Below the pieces are notes generated by a model. It ran no database searches. It saw only the letters and a program-made list of their open reading frames with translations, and had not been told where the DNA came from. DNA of 64,000 bases from an uncultured Bacilli bacterium (GTDB lineage Bacteria; Bacillota_I; Bacilli_A; RF39; UBA660). Every line of letters starts with the position of its first letter. The stretch's first letter is position 1. This document shows positions 17,478 to 25,926 of the stretch, piece by piece. Location of the stretch: contig CAKONC010000001.1 in NCBI GenBank assembly GCA_934096985.1, positions 1 to 64,000 of the forward strand. The letters are read 5' to 3'. A program made the translations under genes and the position numbers.

Positions 17478-17701
17478 AACTAATTCATATTATTCATGCA
17501 TTATTAAAAGAAATTAATTCAAAAATACCAGACAATAATAAAAAAAATTACTTGGATGATGAAATGGATATGTATAATCTTGATGAAGAAGAAAGAGAAC
17601 TAGTGAAAAATGGTAATTATGATTCATGGGATTTTGATACTGAAGGTCCATTTGATGAAAATGATTATTATGATGATGACTATGACTATGATGATGATTA
17701 A
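17474..17701 (+). CDS. Small acidic protein, 75 residues
   Basis: Unknown family. Short hydrophobic/basic N-terminus, then extremely acidic, ending in a run of Asp/Tyr (DDDYDYDDD). The ATGA overlap with the CDF transporter gene and the AAGGAGG site inside that gene support translation. The acidic tail could bind metal, but this is only inference from context. Confidence 0.6.
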   Translation: MKLIHIIHALLKEINSKIPDNNKKNYLDDEMDMYNLDEEERELVKNGNYDSWDFDTEGPFDENDYYDDDYDYDDD

Positions 17702-17727
17702 GTTTAACAATTTGTTAAACTTTTTTT
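17700..17727 (+). terminator. Terminator after the CDF operon
   Basis: Stem AGTTTAAC/GTTAAACT with loop AATTT and a T run. Confidence 0.85.
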
Positions 17728-17729
17728 AC

Positions 17730-18005
17730 AAATAAAAAATTTGTCGACAACAAGTAAAATATTTAGTACAATTAAGTTGTAATTTAAAGGCATAAAAAAG
17801 CTGCCTAAGCAGCATCTCATCACATAATGAGTATTTAGGTAATCCTTTATTTTAACTCTCTATGTCATCTTAAATGGTATTAAAACTGGCTATTGGTAAT
17901 TACTGGTATTTTCAGGGGTTTAGTTCTATGTCATTTTAAATTTTTAAATATGATTCTATTTTATTTAATGTTATAATACTTTTATAAATGTTATTGGAGA
18001 GTATT
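17730..18005. other. Non-coding interval with nested stem-loops and a 16-bp direct repeat
   Basis: No plausible gene on either strand. An outer stem TAAAGG (17785-17790)/CCTTTA (17844-17849) encloses two hairpins, GCTGC-CTAA-GCAGC (17800-17813) and CTCAT-CACATA-ATGAG (17816-17831). Further on, TCTATGTCATCTTAAA (17859-17874) recurs at 17925-17940 with one mismatch. A -10-like TATAAT at about 17972 may serve the next gene. This could be a structured RNA or a transposon remnant. Confidence 0.5.
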
Positions 18006-18842
18006 ATGATACACAGAATGAAATTAGATAATGAACCATTTGTAAACATTAAAAGTGGTATAAAAAAAATTGAAATTAGATTGAATGATGAAAAAAGACA
18101 GAAAATAAAAGTCAGTGATTATATAGAATTTACAAATGTGAAAACTCTAGAAATAATTTATGTTAAAGTAACGAACTTATATAAATTTTCTACATTTGAA
18201 GAACTATTTAAAAATTTTGATGCGTTAACTTTTGGTGATTACCAAGCAAAAGATATGTATTTATATTATTCGGTTACAGATGAAGTAAAATATGGAGCGT
18301 TAGCTCTAGAGTTAAAGTATATCAAATCTGCTAAACAAATTATACATAATGATTATAATTTAACACTAAATGAAGTAACTAAAACTATTAGAAGAGCAAA
18401 ATTAATTGTAGAAAATAATAAAGGTGAAATTCTTTTATGTCATTTGAATAACAATTATTTTCTTGTTGGTGGACATGTGGAAAATGATGAAACAGATGAA
18501 AATACTTTAATTCGAGAAGTAAAAGAGGAAACCGGGGTATTAGTTGATGTTAAAAATTTATATCCCATTGCTAATGTAAGTTATATAAATAAAGATTATC
18601 CAGAAAAAAATATGAATACATATACTAGTTCTAATTATTATTATATTAAGTGTGATTTAATTCCTAATAAAAAAAATATGGATTTAACTAAAGATGAGTT
18701 ATCTGGAAATTTTCAATTAATTTATATTCAAAAAAATGGCATTATTGATTTTTTAGAAGAATCTTTAGAAACTTGCTCTCGAAAAGGAACTTTGCAAGAT
18801 ACAATTTTTGCTTTAAAAGTATATTTTGATATCCAAAAATAG
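18006..18842 (+). CDS. ASCH domain fused to a Nudix hydrolase
   Basis: The N-terminal about 120 residues resemble an ASCH (RNA-binding-like, PUA-fold) domain: IKSGIKKIEIRLNDEKRQKI and the KVTNLYKFSTFEELF segment. The C-terminal half is a Nudix domain with a complete box, GGHVENDETDENTLIREVKE then ETGV. 278 residues. ATG 18006 is chosen for the GGAGAG site just upstream. The substrate is unknown; a role in nucleotide or modified-RNA metabolism is inferred only from the domains. Confidence 0.78.
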   Translation: MIHRMKLDNEPFVNIKSGIKKIEIRLNDEKRQKIKVSDYIEFTNVKTLEIIYVKVTNLYKFSTFEELFKNFDALTFGDYQAKDMYLYYSVTDEVKYGALALELKYIKSAKQIIHNDYNLTLNEVTKTIRRAKLIVENNKGEILLCHLNNNYFLVGGHVENDETDENTLIREVKEETGVLVDVKNLYPIANVSYINKDYPEKNMNTYTSSNYYYIKCDLIPNKKNMDLTKDELSGNFQLIYIQKNGIIDFLEESLETCSRKGTLQDTIFALKVYFDIQK

Positions 18843-18889
18843 TTTTACATAAGCGTTTATATCGTGTTATAATTAGCATGGGTGTATTT

Positions 18890-19879
18890 ATGAAAAAAAT
18901 AAGCATAATGTATGAAGATTTTTTGAAAGAAAAAACAAAGCAAGATATTATTGATTATCTTAATTTTTTTAATATAAAATTTAGACATAATAGTTCTAAA
19001 GATAATTTAGAAAGAATATTATCTCATAGTCTTGAGGAAATCGTAAGATATTCATTTAATTTATTTCAAAATGATGAACTTGCAAATATAAAATTAGTTA
19101 TTAAAAATTTAGGTTATGTTAAGATTAGGGCAAATTATTTATTACAATATTTTTTAAATAATTTATCACGCTTTGGTCTTGTTAAAGTTATTAATGAAAA
19201 AGAATATCTAATGCCTCAGGAAGTGGTAAAGTATTTTAAAATGTGTTTAAAAGATAGACAAATTTTAAAAAATGTAAAGCAAAATACAAAAGAATATAAT
19301 TTGCTTTTGGGTATTGTAAATACGTATGGAGTTTTAACATTTGAAAAATTTTATACAATTTATAATAAATCTTTTGAATATAATGAAAGTGATTTATATG
19401 ATAAATTATTAATTTTGCAAAAATTTTATTTAGAATTTAATATTTTATCAGACAAAAATAATAAATATATTTGCAATAAATATTTTGATAAATTAAAAGA
19501 CGTAAAAAAATATATTAAAAAGAAGGCTGAATATAAAGAGTTTTCACAAAAAGATTTAGTGAATATATATAGTTTTAAATATATGTCTAAATTTAAACCG
19601 TATAAAAAACTTTTATCATTTGTAAAAAAGAATTATTACTTGAATGAAAAAGATATTAAGGTTTTCCACAAATATGTTGTTCTTTCATATTTGAATGATA
19701 TTCAAGTTGATTGTGCTGGAGCTGACGAAAATTTATCAAATAATATTGATAAATATTTTGAATATAAAAATGAGAAGCATAAAAGTAAATTTGTAGAATT
19801 AATTAAAGAAATTATAGACTATTATCCTATGTGGAAATTTTATGGATTTAGTCAAATGGAGGTAAAATGCAAAAAATAA
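18890..19879 (+). CDS. Hypothetical protein, 329 residues
   Basis: Soluble, lysine-rich and all-helical in appearance, with several short winged-helix-like repeats but no motif I recognise. The start at 18890 has GGGTG upstream; an in-frame ATG 12 bases earlier overlaps that site. Its end overlaps the next gene by 13 nt. Confidence 0.6.
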   Translation: MKKISIMYEDFLKEKTKQDIIDYLNFFNIKFRHNSSKDNLERILSHSLEEIVRYSFNLFQNDELANIKLVIKNLGYVKIRANYLLQYFLNNLSRFGLVKVINEKEYLMPQEVVKYFKMCLKDRQILKNVKQNTKEYNLLLGIVNTYGVLTFEKFYTIYNKSFEYNESDLYDKLLILQKFYLEFNILSDKNNKYICNKYFDKLKDVKKYIKKKAEYKEFSQKDLVNIYSFKYMSKFKPYKKLLSFVKKNYYLNEKDIKVFHKYVVLSYLNDIQVDCAGADENLSNNIDKYFEYKNEKHKSKFVELIKEIIDYYPMWKFYGFSQMEVKCKK

Positions 19880-20235
19880 AAAATTGGCAATTATATGTAT
19901 CATTAATAATAATTTTTGTTTTTTCAATTTTCTATTTTATAACAATGAATAAATATAGTTATGCATTTGCCTATGATAAAGAAAAGGAGCAAAAAGTAAA
20001 TCAATTAGTGTTAATAAACAAATGTGCTGAAGTTTATGCTGAGAACAACTCTAATTTATTTTCTGATAAAGATACAATATATATTACTGTTAATGACTTA
20101 ATAAATAGTGGCATTTTACCATCTGAAGAAGGTAAAGTATATGAAGCGGGCAGCAATGTTAAATTACTTAATGATAATAAAATAAGAATAACATTAACTG
20201 ATGGCAAGTATACGATTAAAATGTTAAATGAATAA
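19867..20235 (+). CDS. Small membrane-anchored protein
   Basis: 122 residues with one N-terminal TM helix (about 10-27) and an extracellular domain of about 90 residues (KIRITLTDGKYTIKML at the end). No prepilin peptidase motif. Overlap with the upstream gene and an ATGGAGG site inside it suggest coupling. Function unknown. Confidence 0.6.
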   Translation: MQKIKNWQLYVSLIIIFVFSIFYFITMNKYSYAFAYDKEKEQKVNQLVLINKCAEVYAENNSNLFSDKDTIYITVNDLINSGILPSEEGKVYEAGSNVKLLNDNKIRITLTDGKYTIKMLNE

Positions 20236-20323
20236 TATGTAAAGTATTTGTAAAAAATAACCAAAAATATTGAAACCATTTAGCAAAATTGGGTAAGATA
20301 TTATTGTAAGGAGCTGGTACAAT

Positions 20324-20536
20324 ATGATTTACCCATCAATTGATAAATTATTAAATATAGTTGATTCAAAATACATGCTTGTTCATGTGGCTGCAAAAAG
20401 GGCTAAACAAATGCTCGAATATGGACATTATCAAATGGACAAAAAGGAGTATGTTAATAAAAAACCTTTAGGCAGAAGTTTGGAAGAAGTTGAAAAAGGA
20501 TTAATAACTGTAATAAGAAAAGAAAAAAAATCTTGA
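20324..20536 (+). CDS. rpoZ: RNA polymerase omega subunit
   Basis: 70 residues. The N-terminal YPSIDKLLNIVDSKYMLVHV and AAKRAKQM match the omega family (the A-K-R-A core), which binds and stabilises the beta-prime C-terminus. Preceded by AAGGAG. It is separate from gmk here, unlike in many genomes. Confidence 0.92.
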   Translation: MIYPSIDKLLNIVDSKYMLVHVAAKRAKQMLEYGHYQMDKKEYVNKKPLGRSLEEVEKGLITVIRKEKKS

Positions 20537-20565
20537 TTATCTTAAAAAAGTGTGATAAGATAATC
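20535..20565. repeat. Perfect 10-bp inverted repeat after rpoZ
   Basis: GATTATCTTA (20535-20544) and TAAGATAATC (20556-20565) around an 11-nt loop. There is no T run on the plus strand; on the minus strand a run of T follows, so it could stop leftward transcription or be a processing site between rpoZ and the tRNA. Confidence 0.5.
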
Positions 20566-20574
20566 TAGTCTTAT

Positions 20575-20651
20575 GGGGAATTAGCTCAGCTGGCTAGAGC
20601 ACCTGCCCTGCACGCAGGGGGTCGCGGGTTCGAATCCCACATTCTCCACCA
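20575..20651 (+). tRNA. tRNA-Ala (anticodon TGC)
   Basis: Acceptor GGGGAAT/ATTCTCC contains the G3-T70 wobble that defines alanine tRNAs, and CCA is encoded. The anticodon stem CCTGC/GCAGG encloses loop CCTGCAC, so the anticodon is TGC, but position 33 is C instead of the near-universal T. The T stem has one C-A mismatch (GCGGG/CCCAC). Confidence 0.93.
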
Positions 20652-20662
20652 ATAAGAATTTG

Positions 20663-20685
20663 AAAGCCAATGAATGGCTTTTTTT
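20663..20685 (+). terminator. Terminator after tRNA-Ala
   Basis: Stem AAAGCCA/TGGCTTT, loop ATGAA, then a T run. Confidence 0.85.
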
Positions 20686-20761
20686 ATTTGTAAAATTGTA
20701 TATTAAACATTGTAAAAAAAACATTTTTTTGCTATTCTTATATTAGAATAGGTGATGAAAA

Positions 20762-21238
20762 ATGAGAAATTCATTAGTTATAAAATTAGTAATAATATTT
20801 GTTTCATGTATAGCTGCAATAATACTTGCATCATATGTTGTAAAGCTTGCTAGAAACAGTAATTCTTTAACGTATAATTTAGGTAAAAATGTTGTTGAAT
20901 ATGAGGACACTTATATTAAAAGTTATGATGATTATTTAGCATTGGTAAAAAAATATAATATAAAAAAAGACTTAACTTCTACAAATTTTTCATCACATTA
21001 CTTCATTGCTTCATTTCAAGATTATGATTCATGCTCAGAGAAAAAATTTAAATTAGTAAAATCTGTAAAAAAAGAAAATGGAGAATATAATATTAATTTC
21101 GAAGTGTATAATAAATGTGGTTGGTGTAAAAAAAATATTGTATTATATTTAATTGAAGTCGATAAATTTAATTCTGATGATCCAAAAATAAATTATAATT
21201 ATACATTTGTAAATGATTTAAATTGCGGGAATGTTTAA
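20762..21238 (+). CDS. Membrane-anchored extracellular protein, 158 residues
   Basis: One TM helix at about 7-27, then an extracellular domain with five cysteines, including CGWC at about 118-121. No family recognised. GGTGATG precedes the ATG and it appears to stand alone after the tRNA-Ala terminator. Confidence 0.62.
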   Translation: MRNSLVIKLVIIFVSCIAAIILASYVVKLARNSNSLTYNLGKNVVEYEDTYIKSYDDYLALVKKYNIKKDLTSTNFSSHYFIASFQDYDSCSEKKFKLVKSVKKENGEYNINFEVYNKCGWCKKNIVLYLIEVDKFNSDDPKINYNYTFVNDLNCGNV

Positions 21239-21326
21239 CGCATCCCTTGTGTAAGTTTACAAATAATGATAGTATAGATTTGTAAATGTTATTATTCATG
21301 TAAAAACATAAAAGAAAGGAAATAAA

Positions 21327-21647
21327 ATGAATTCACAAATAGCAAATGAATTAATAAAGGGAATTAGTGTTTTATCTGATTTAAAAGGTAGCAATGATAG
21401 TCAGGCTTTAGATTATGTAATAACAATTATGAAAAGTGAGCTTAAAGATATGGCTCCGAGTGCAGACTATGTAAATGATAATTATTTTTATAATTTGAAT
21501 AGAACTAGAGTTATGGTAATGCTTTTACTTGATGTATATAGGCAAAAAAATGATCTTGAATTTAATAAAAATCTAAATGAAGTTTTAGACATTTTAAATA
21601 TGGAAATTGAAAAAGAAAAGAAAAAGCAAGACAATATTGGAAGATAA
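21327..21647 (+). CDS. Hypothetical helical protein, 106 residues
   Basis: Soluble, helical and charged; no motif recognised. AAAGGAAAT precedes the ATG. It lies 9 bases before the short-chain dehydrogenase gene, so it is probably cotranscribed with it. Confidence 0.6.
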   Translation: MNSQIANELIKGISVLSDLKGSNDSQALDYVITIMKSELKDMAPSADYVNDNYFYNLNRTRVMVMLLLDVYRQKNDLEFNKNLNEVLDILNMEIEKEKKKQDNIGR

Positions 21648-21656
21648 GGTGATTTT

Positions 21657-22424
21657 ATGAAAAATATTGCAATTGTTACTGGAGCATCGTCTGGCATTGG
21701 AAAAAAATTTGCTACAACTGTAACAGATAATGTCAAAGTTGATGAAATTTGGGTTATTGCACGTAGCTATGAGAATCTTGAAAAATTATCAATTGAAATT
21801 GATACTACAATAAGACCGATTGCACTTGATTTAAGCAATGAAAAAAGTTACGAAAAATTCAAAAAAATTTTAGAAGATGAAAAGCCAAATGTTAAATTAC
21901 TTATAAATGCTTCAGGATACGGAAAGTTTGAAAAGAGCACTAAAATTAGTCTTGATGATTCAATAGGAATGATAAAACTAAATGATATTGGTCTTACTGC
22001 TATGTGCTTAATGGTAATTCCGTATATGAAAAAAGACTCAAATATTATTAACATTGCTTCAGTAGCAGCATTTCAACCAGTTCCATATATAAACATTTAT
22101 TCTGCTACTAAGGCTTATGTTCTATCATTTTCACGCAGTTTAAATGCCGAATTAAAAAATGATGAAATTCATGTTATGGCAGTATGTCCATTCTGGACAA
22201 AAACAAAATTTTTCGATAGAGCAGTATCAAAAAATGAAGTTATAAAAAAATATGTTGTAATGTATGAACCAGATGATATTGTTAGAACTGCATGGTTAGA
22301 TTTAAAAAAGAAAAAAGATATTAGTATTTATGGATTTGTTGCTAAATCACAAAGAATACTTAGTAAATTATTACCAAATAAATTAATTGCAAGTATTTGG
22401 TTAAATCAACAAAAATTAAAATAA
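21657..22424 (+). CDS. Short-chain dehydrogenase/reductase
   Basis: NAD(P)-dependent oxidoreductase of unknown substrate. Rossmann motif VTGASSGIGKKFA at residues 6-18, NASGYG (the usual NNAG position, here NASG), catalytic Ser in NIASVAAFQP, and YSATK (Y-x3-K). 255 residues is standard for classical SDRs. Confidence 0.88.
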   Translation: MKNIAIVTGASSGIGKKFATTVTDNVKVDEIWVIARSYENLEKLSIEIDTTIRPIALDLSNEKSYEKFKKILEDEKPNVKLLINASGYGKFEKSTKISLDDSIGMIKLNDIGLTAMCLMVIPYMKKDSNIINIASVAAFQPVPYINIYSATKAYVLSFSRSLNAELKNDEIHVMAVCPFWTKTKFFDRAVSKNEVIKKYVVMYEPDDIVRTAWLDLKKKKDISIYGFVAKSQRILSKLLPNKLIASIWLNQQKLK

Positions 22425-22438
22425 TATGGAGGTAATTT

Positions 22439-23206
22439 ATGGAAGGTTTGTTAATTATTTTAGGAATTATTGTTGTTATTAATTTAGCTTCATTAAAACA
22501 AATTAATGAATATGAAAGGGGAGTAAAATTTACAGCGGGAAGATTTACAAAAATTATGCAACCAGGATGGAGAGTAGTACTACCAATTTTTCAAAGTTAT
22601 AAAAAAGTAGATATTAGAACAAAAGTAGATGATGTTCCAGAACAAGAAGCTATTACTAAAGATAATGTTTCTGTTAAAATAAATGCCGTTATATATTATA
22701 AAGTTTTTGATGCATCTTTAGCAGTTTTAGAAGTTGAAGACTTTTATTACGCAACAGCACAACTTGCTCAAACAACTATGAGAAATATCGTTGGTAGTGT
22801 AACTTTGGATGAACTTTTATGTGAAAGAGAAAAAGTTAGTGAAAAAATAAAAGAAATAATTGATAAAGAAACTGATCCTTGGGGAATTAAAGTTGAAAAT
22901 GTTGAGCTTAAAGACATATCTTTAACAGATGAAATGAAAAGGGTTATTGCAAGAGCTGCAGAAGCTGAAAGAGAAAAACAAGCTGTTATAACAAAATCAA
23001 TAGGTGAAGCTCAAGCTGCTGAAAACTTAGCAAAAGCCGCTAAAATGTTAGCAGAAAGTCCAGGAGCACTTCATTTAAGAACTCTTGAAACAATTAATGA
23101 TGTTTCTTCAGATCAATCAAATACAATTTTCTTTCCAATACCAATGGAATTACTTGAGGCTGTAAAAGGGTATGCTGATAAAACAAAACAAGAAAATAAA
23201 AAATAG
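22439..23206 (+). CDS. SPFH-family membrane protein (slipin/stomatin-like)
   Basis: N-terminal hydrophobic anchor (about 2-18), SPFH/band-7 domain with NEYERGVKFTAGRF and PGWRVVLPIF, then a coiled coil (ARAAEAEREKQAVITKSIGE) and a short C-terminal segment. Slipins scaffold membrane microdomains. No NfeD partner gene is adjacent. A bidirectional terminator separates it from the convergent radical-SAM gene. Confidence 0.88.
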   Translation: MEGLLIILGIIVVINLASLKQINEYERGVKFTAGRFTKIMQPGWRVVLPIFQSYKKVDIRTKVDDVPEQEAITKDNVSVKINAVIYYKVFDASLAVLEVEDFYYATAQLAQTTMRNIVGSVTLDELLCEREKVSEKIKEIIDKETDPWGIKVENVELKDISLTDEMKRVIARAAEAEREKQAVITKSIGEAQAAENLAKAAKMLAESPGALHLRTLETINDVSSDQSNTIFFPIPMELLEAVKGYADKTKQENKK

Positions 23207-23235
23207 TTAATTTATAAATTTTAACTATTTTTTTT
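23201..23235. terminator. Bidirectional terminator between the slipin and radical-SAM genes
   Basis: Perfect 10-bp stem AAATAGTTAA (23201-23210)/TTAACTATTT (23221-23230) with an A run before and a T run after. Confidence 0.8.
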
Positions 23236-24135
23236 GCCTTGATAAGTATTTCTCTTAACCATTTCTTTATCAATATCATTAAGTAAGCAAAACTTTTTTA
23301 TTAACCATTTTGGTTCTATTAAATCTTCTTTAATAGGATCACCAGTAATTCTTTCAATTACAGTAGTGTCCTTTAATAATTCAAGCTGTGATATAACAAT
23401 ATCAATATATTCTTCTTTTATTAATATGTGAAAATTTTGTTTTTCATACATACTTGCAAGTTTAGTATCTTTTAAAATATGTAACATATGAATTTTTACT
23501 GCGTCTATATCTAAACTATTTAAAAATCTTATGGTATTTAGCATATCTTCCTTAGTTTCATACGGAAGACCATTTATTATATGTGCTACAACAAAAATAC
23601 CAAGTTCATGAAGTTTTTTAACCATTATTTCAAAATTTTTACTATCGTGTCCTCTGTTAATTAATTTTAATGTACTATCATTACTACTTTGAAGTCCGAG
23701 TTCAATTGTTAAAAAAGTCCTTTTATTAAGCTTTTCAAAATAGTTTAAATATTCATCAGAAATAACATCACTTCTTGTAGCAATAGATAAACCTATAACA
23801 TTTTCTTTCTTTAAAAGAGACTCAACATTATTTTTAAATTCATTTATGTTTATAAAAGTATTGCTTCCTGTTTGAAAGTAAATAATATGTTTGGCATTTG
23901 GCCATTTTTTATTTAATAATAAAACTTCCTGTTCATATTGTTTATCAAGTGAAAGTGAACTATCTGTTATATTAGATTTACTACTATTTTTACAAAATAT
24001 ACATCCACCATTTTTAATATTTGGACAGCTTGCATGAGCATCAAGTGGTACTTTAAAAACTTTACATCCAAATTTGTTTTTTAAAAAGTAGTTAAATGTA
24101 TGATATCTTTTGTTATCCAAAGTGTATTTAAACAT
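23221..24135 (-). CDS. Radical SAM protein of the YtqA/TIGR01212 type
   Basis: 304 residues. Cys37, Cys45 and Cys48 (CPNIKNGGCIFCKN) fit the extended cysteine pattern of the TIGR01212 family rather than the usual Cx3Cx2C. YFQTGSNTF and LTIELGLQS follow, as in Elp3-like radical SAM enzymes. The substrate is unknown, probably an RNA or protein modification. GGTGAGAAAAT lies upstream of the ATG on this strand. Confidence 0.85.
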   Translation of the reverse strand: MFKYTLDNKRYHTFNYFLKNKFGCKVFKVPLDAHASCPNIKNGGCIFCKNSSKSNITDSSLSLDKQYEQEVLLLNKKWPNAKHIIYFQTGSNTFININEFKNNVESLLKKENVIGLSIATRSDVISDEYLNYFEKLNKRTFLTIELGLQSSNDSTLKLINRGHDSKNFEIMVKKLHELGIFVVAHIINGLPYETKEDMLNTIRFLNSLDIDAVKIHMLHILKDTKLASMYEKQNFHILIKEEYIDIVISQLELLKDTTVIERITGDPIKEDLIEPKWLIKKFCLLNDIDKEMVKRNTYQGKKNS

Positions 24136-24169
24136 ATTTTCTCACCTATAAATATTTTATCAAAAAATC

Positions 24170-24198
24170 TTGTATAAAAAAATAAAATAGTGTATACT
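24170..24198 (+). promoter_or_regulatory. Promoter of tRNA-Thr
   Basis: TTGTAT (24170-24175), 17-bp spacer, TATACT (24193-24198). The tRNA 5' end follows 12 bases later. Confidence 0.7.
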
Positions 24199-24210
24199 AT
24201 TAATAGATTT

Positions 24211-24286
24211 GCTGGAGTAGCTCAGTTGGTAGAGCAATGCACTCGTAACGCATAGGTCATAAGTTCGATCCTTGTCTCCAGCACCA
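24211..24286 (+). tRNA. tRNA-Thr (anticodon CGT)
   Basis: Acceptor GCTGGAG/CTCCAGC, D arm GCTC/GAGC, anticodon loop CTCGTAA (CGT), T arm ATAAG-TTCGATC-CTTGT, CCA encoded. The closing pair of the anticodon loop is an A-C mismatch. Confidence 0.94.
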
Positions 24287-24296
24287 GTAAAAATTA

Positions 24297-24325
24297 AACT
24301 TGAAATTAATTATTTCGAGTTTTTT
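24297..24325 (+). terminator. Terminator after tRNA-Thr
   Basis: Stem AACTTGAAA/TTTCGAGTT with one wobble pair and a T run. Confidence 0.7.
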
Positions 24326-24398
24326 ATTTGTTTAATAATAATCTTCACAATAAAATTATGTCATGGTATAATTATTTTGCAAAAAGGAGACTTTGATT

Positions 24399-25055
24399 AT
24401 GTTAGTTTATGGGAAAAATATTCTATACGAAGTAGATAAAAAGAAAATTAAAAAAGCATATATTTCAAGAAATGATTATATAGGGTATCTAAAGGAAAAT
24501 AATATCAAATATGAAATGGTTGATAAATCTAGACTTGATAAAATGGTTAAAGGTGTTCATCAGGGTTTAGTGTTAGATATTTTTGATTATAACTATTATA
24601 AAATGGACGATTTAGAAGGCAATTTTGTTGTAATTTTAGATCATCTTACAGATCCTCACAATTTTGGTGCTATAATTAGAACATGTGAAAGTAAGGGTAT
24701 TAAATCAATAATTATTCCTAAGGACAGAAGTGTTTTAGTAAATGATACAGTTTACAAAACTAGTGAGGGAGCTATTGATAATGTAAAAATAATAATGGTT
24801 ACTAATATAATTAATGCTATTAATAAGTTAAAAGAAATGAATTATTTTGTATATTGTGCAGATATGGATGGACAAGATTATAGAAACGTTGATTATGCTC
24901 CAAAAAAAGTTTTAATTATTGGTAATGAAGGAATGGGTATAAGTTCTGCAGTGAAGAAAAATAGTGATGTTGTAGTAGCAATTCCAATGAAAGGAAAAAT
25001 AAATAGTCTAAATGCATCAGTAAGCGCTGGCATTATTATTTATAGAATGGATTAA
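24399..25055 (+). CDS. rlmB: SpoU-family RNA 2'-O-ribose methyltransferase
   Basis: Probably methylates 23S rRNA G2251. N-terminal substrate-binding domain, then SPOUT motifs: LDHLTDPHNFGAIIRTCES (motif 1), IIGNEGMGIS (motif 2) and IPMKGKINSLNASVSAGI (motif 3). 218 residues, slightly short. The ATG at 24399 is used because AAGGAGA lies upstream and a TTG at 24393 overlaps the spacer. It sits directly before the SigH-like gene, as rlmB/yacO does near sigH in Bacillus. Confidence 0.88.
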   Translation: MLVYGKNILYEVDKKKIKKAYISRNDYIGYLKENNIKYEMVDKSRLDKMVKGVHQGLVLDIFDYNYYKMDDLEGNFVVILDHLTDPHNFGAIIRTCESKGIKSIIIPKDRSVLVNDTVYKTSEGAIDNVKIIMVTNIINAINKLKEMNYFVYCADMDGQDYRNVDYAPKKVLIIGNEGMGISSAVKKNSDVVVAIPMKGKINSLNASVSAGIIIYRMD

Positions 25056-25056
25056 T

Positions 25057-25683
25057 ATGAATTATAGTGAAATTGATGAGCAAGAATTAATTTCTTTATT
25101 ATCAGAAAATGATGAACATATTCGTAATATTGTTTATGAGAAATATTCTTATTTAGTAGATATACTTATTAGAAAATATCAACCGGCAATAAGATATTTC
25201 AAAATAAGCAATGAGGATATTCGTTGTGAAGCATTATATGGATTTAGTGATGGTATAAATTCATTTTCAAATGAAAAATCAACATCATTAAAAACGTTTT
25301 TGTATATATGTATAGAAAGACGTTTATTAAAATATATTAGAAAGTTTATGTCTGAAAAAATTCAACTACTAAATGAATCTTTATCTTTAGAATATTCATC
25401 AGATACTGATAAAGCTTCTTTAGCAGAACTTCTTGGGGACGACAACAAATTTAATCCACTAAATAATATAGTGGATGAAGAAACATATAAAGAAGTATAT
25501 GCTTTAGCAAAGAATAATTTATCAAACTTTGAGTATACGGTGTTTAATTATATGGTTAATAGTTTTTCATATAATGAAATAGCCACTATTCTTGGAAAAA
25601 CTCCAAAACAAATTGATAATGCTATGCAAAGAATAAAGACTAAGATGAAAGATTTAATGGAAAAAGAGGGAATAATACAATAA
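25057..25683 (+). CDS. sigH: RNA polymerase sigma factor, SigH-like (sigma-70 group)
   Basis: 208 residues. Region 2 at about 25-95 (RCEALYGFSDGINSFSNEK) and region 4 HTH at about 160-200 (FSYNEIATILGKTPKQIDNA). Length and the gene order after rlmB match SigH, which drives early sporulation and competence genes in Bacillus. Another alternative sigma factor cannot be ruled out. Translation restarts one base after the rlmB stop. Confidence 0.82.
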   Translation: MNYSEIDEQELISLLSENDEHIRNIVYEKYSYLVDILIRKYQPAIRYFKISNEDIRCEALYGFSDGINSFSNEKSTSLKTFLYICIERRLLKYIRKFMSEKIQLLNESLSLEYSSDTDKASLAELLGDDNKFNPLNNIVDEETYKEVYALAKNNLSNFEYTVFNYMVNSFSYNEIATILGKTPKQIDNAMQRIKTKMKDLMEKEGIIQ

Positions 25684-25708
25684 CTACTTGCAAAGTAGTT
25701 ATTTTTTT
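25682..25708 (+). terminator. Terminator after the sigma factor gene
   Basis: Stem AACTACT/AGTAGTT, loop TGCAA, then ATTTTTTT. Confidence 0.85.
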
Positions 25709-25729
25709 GATATTCTATTTATGTCTTAT

Positions 25730-25806
25730 GGCGGAATTGGTGAAGTGGTTAACACGGTAGATTGTGGCTCTATTATGCAAGGGTTCGACTCCCTTATTTC
25801 GCCCCA
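25730..25806 (+). tRNA. tRNA-His (anticodon GTG)
   Basis: Anticodon stem GTAGA/TCTAT around loop TTGTGGC gives GTG. An extra 5' G (G-1, 25730) opposes discriminator C73 (25803), the histidine identity element. CCA is encoded. T arm AAGGGTTCGACTCCCTT is intact. Confidence 0.95.
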
Positions 25807-25817
25807 TAGATAATATA

Positions 25818-25842
25818 AACTCTCTTTTTAGAGAGTTTTTTT
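25818..25842 (+). terminator. Terminator after tRNA-His
   Basis: Stem AACTCTCT/AGAGAGTT, loop TTTT, then a T run. Confidence 0.88.
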
Positions 25843-25926
25843 CAACTAAAAATTTAGCTAATTCAACTACTAGTTTATTGTCATAAAGGCAATATAAAAG
25901 TATAATTTTCTTTGAAGAGGTGAATT

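Noticed and set aside
19867..20235. Type IV or competence pseudopilin
   Set aside because: Hydrophobic N-terminus but no prepilin peptidase site (G/A followed by F/M and E5).
20535..20565. Rho-independent terminator of rpoZ
   Set aside because: The stem is perfect but the plus-strand side lacks a T run, so I list it only as an inverted repeat.
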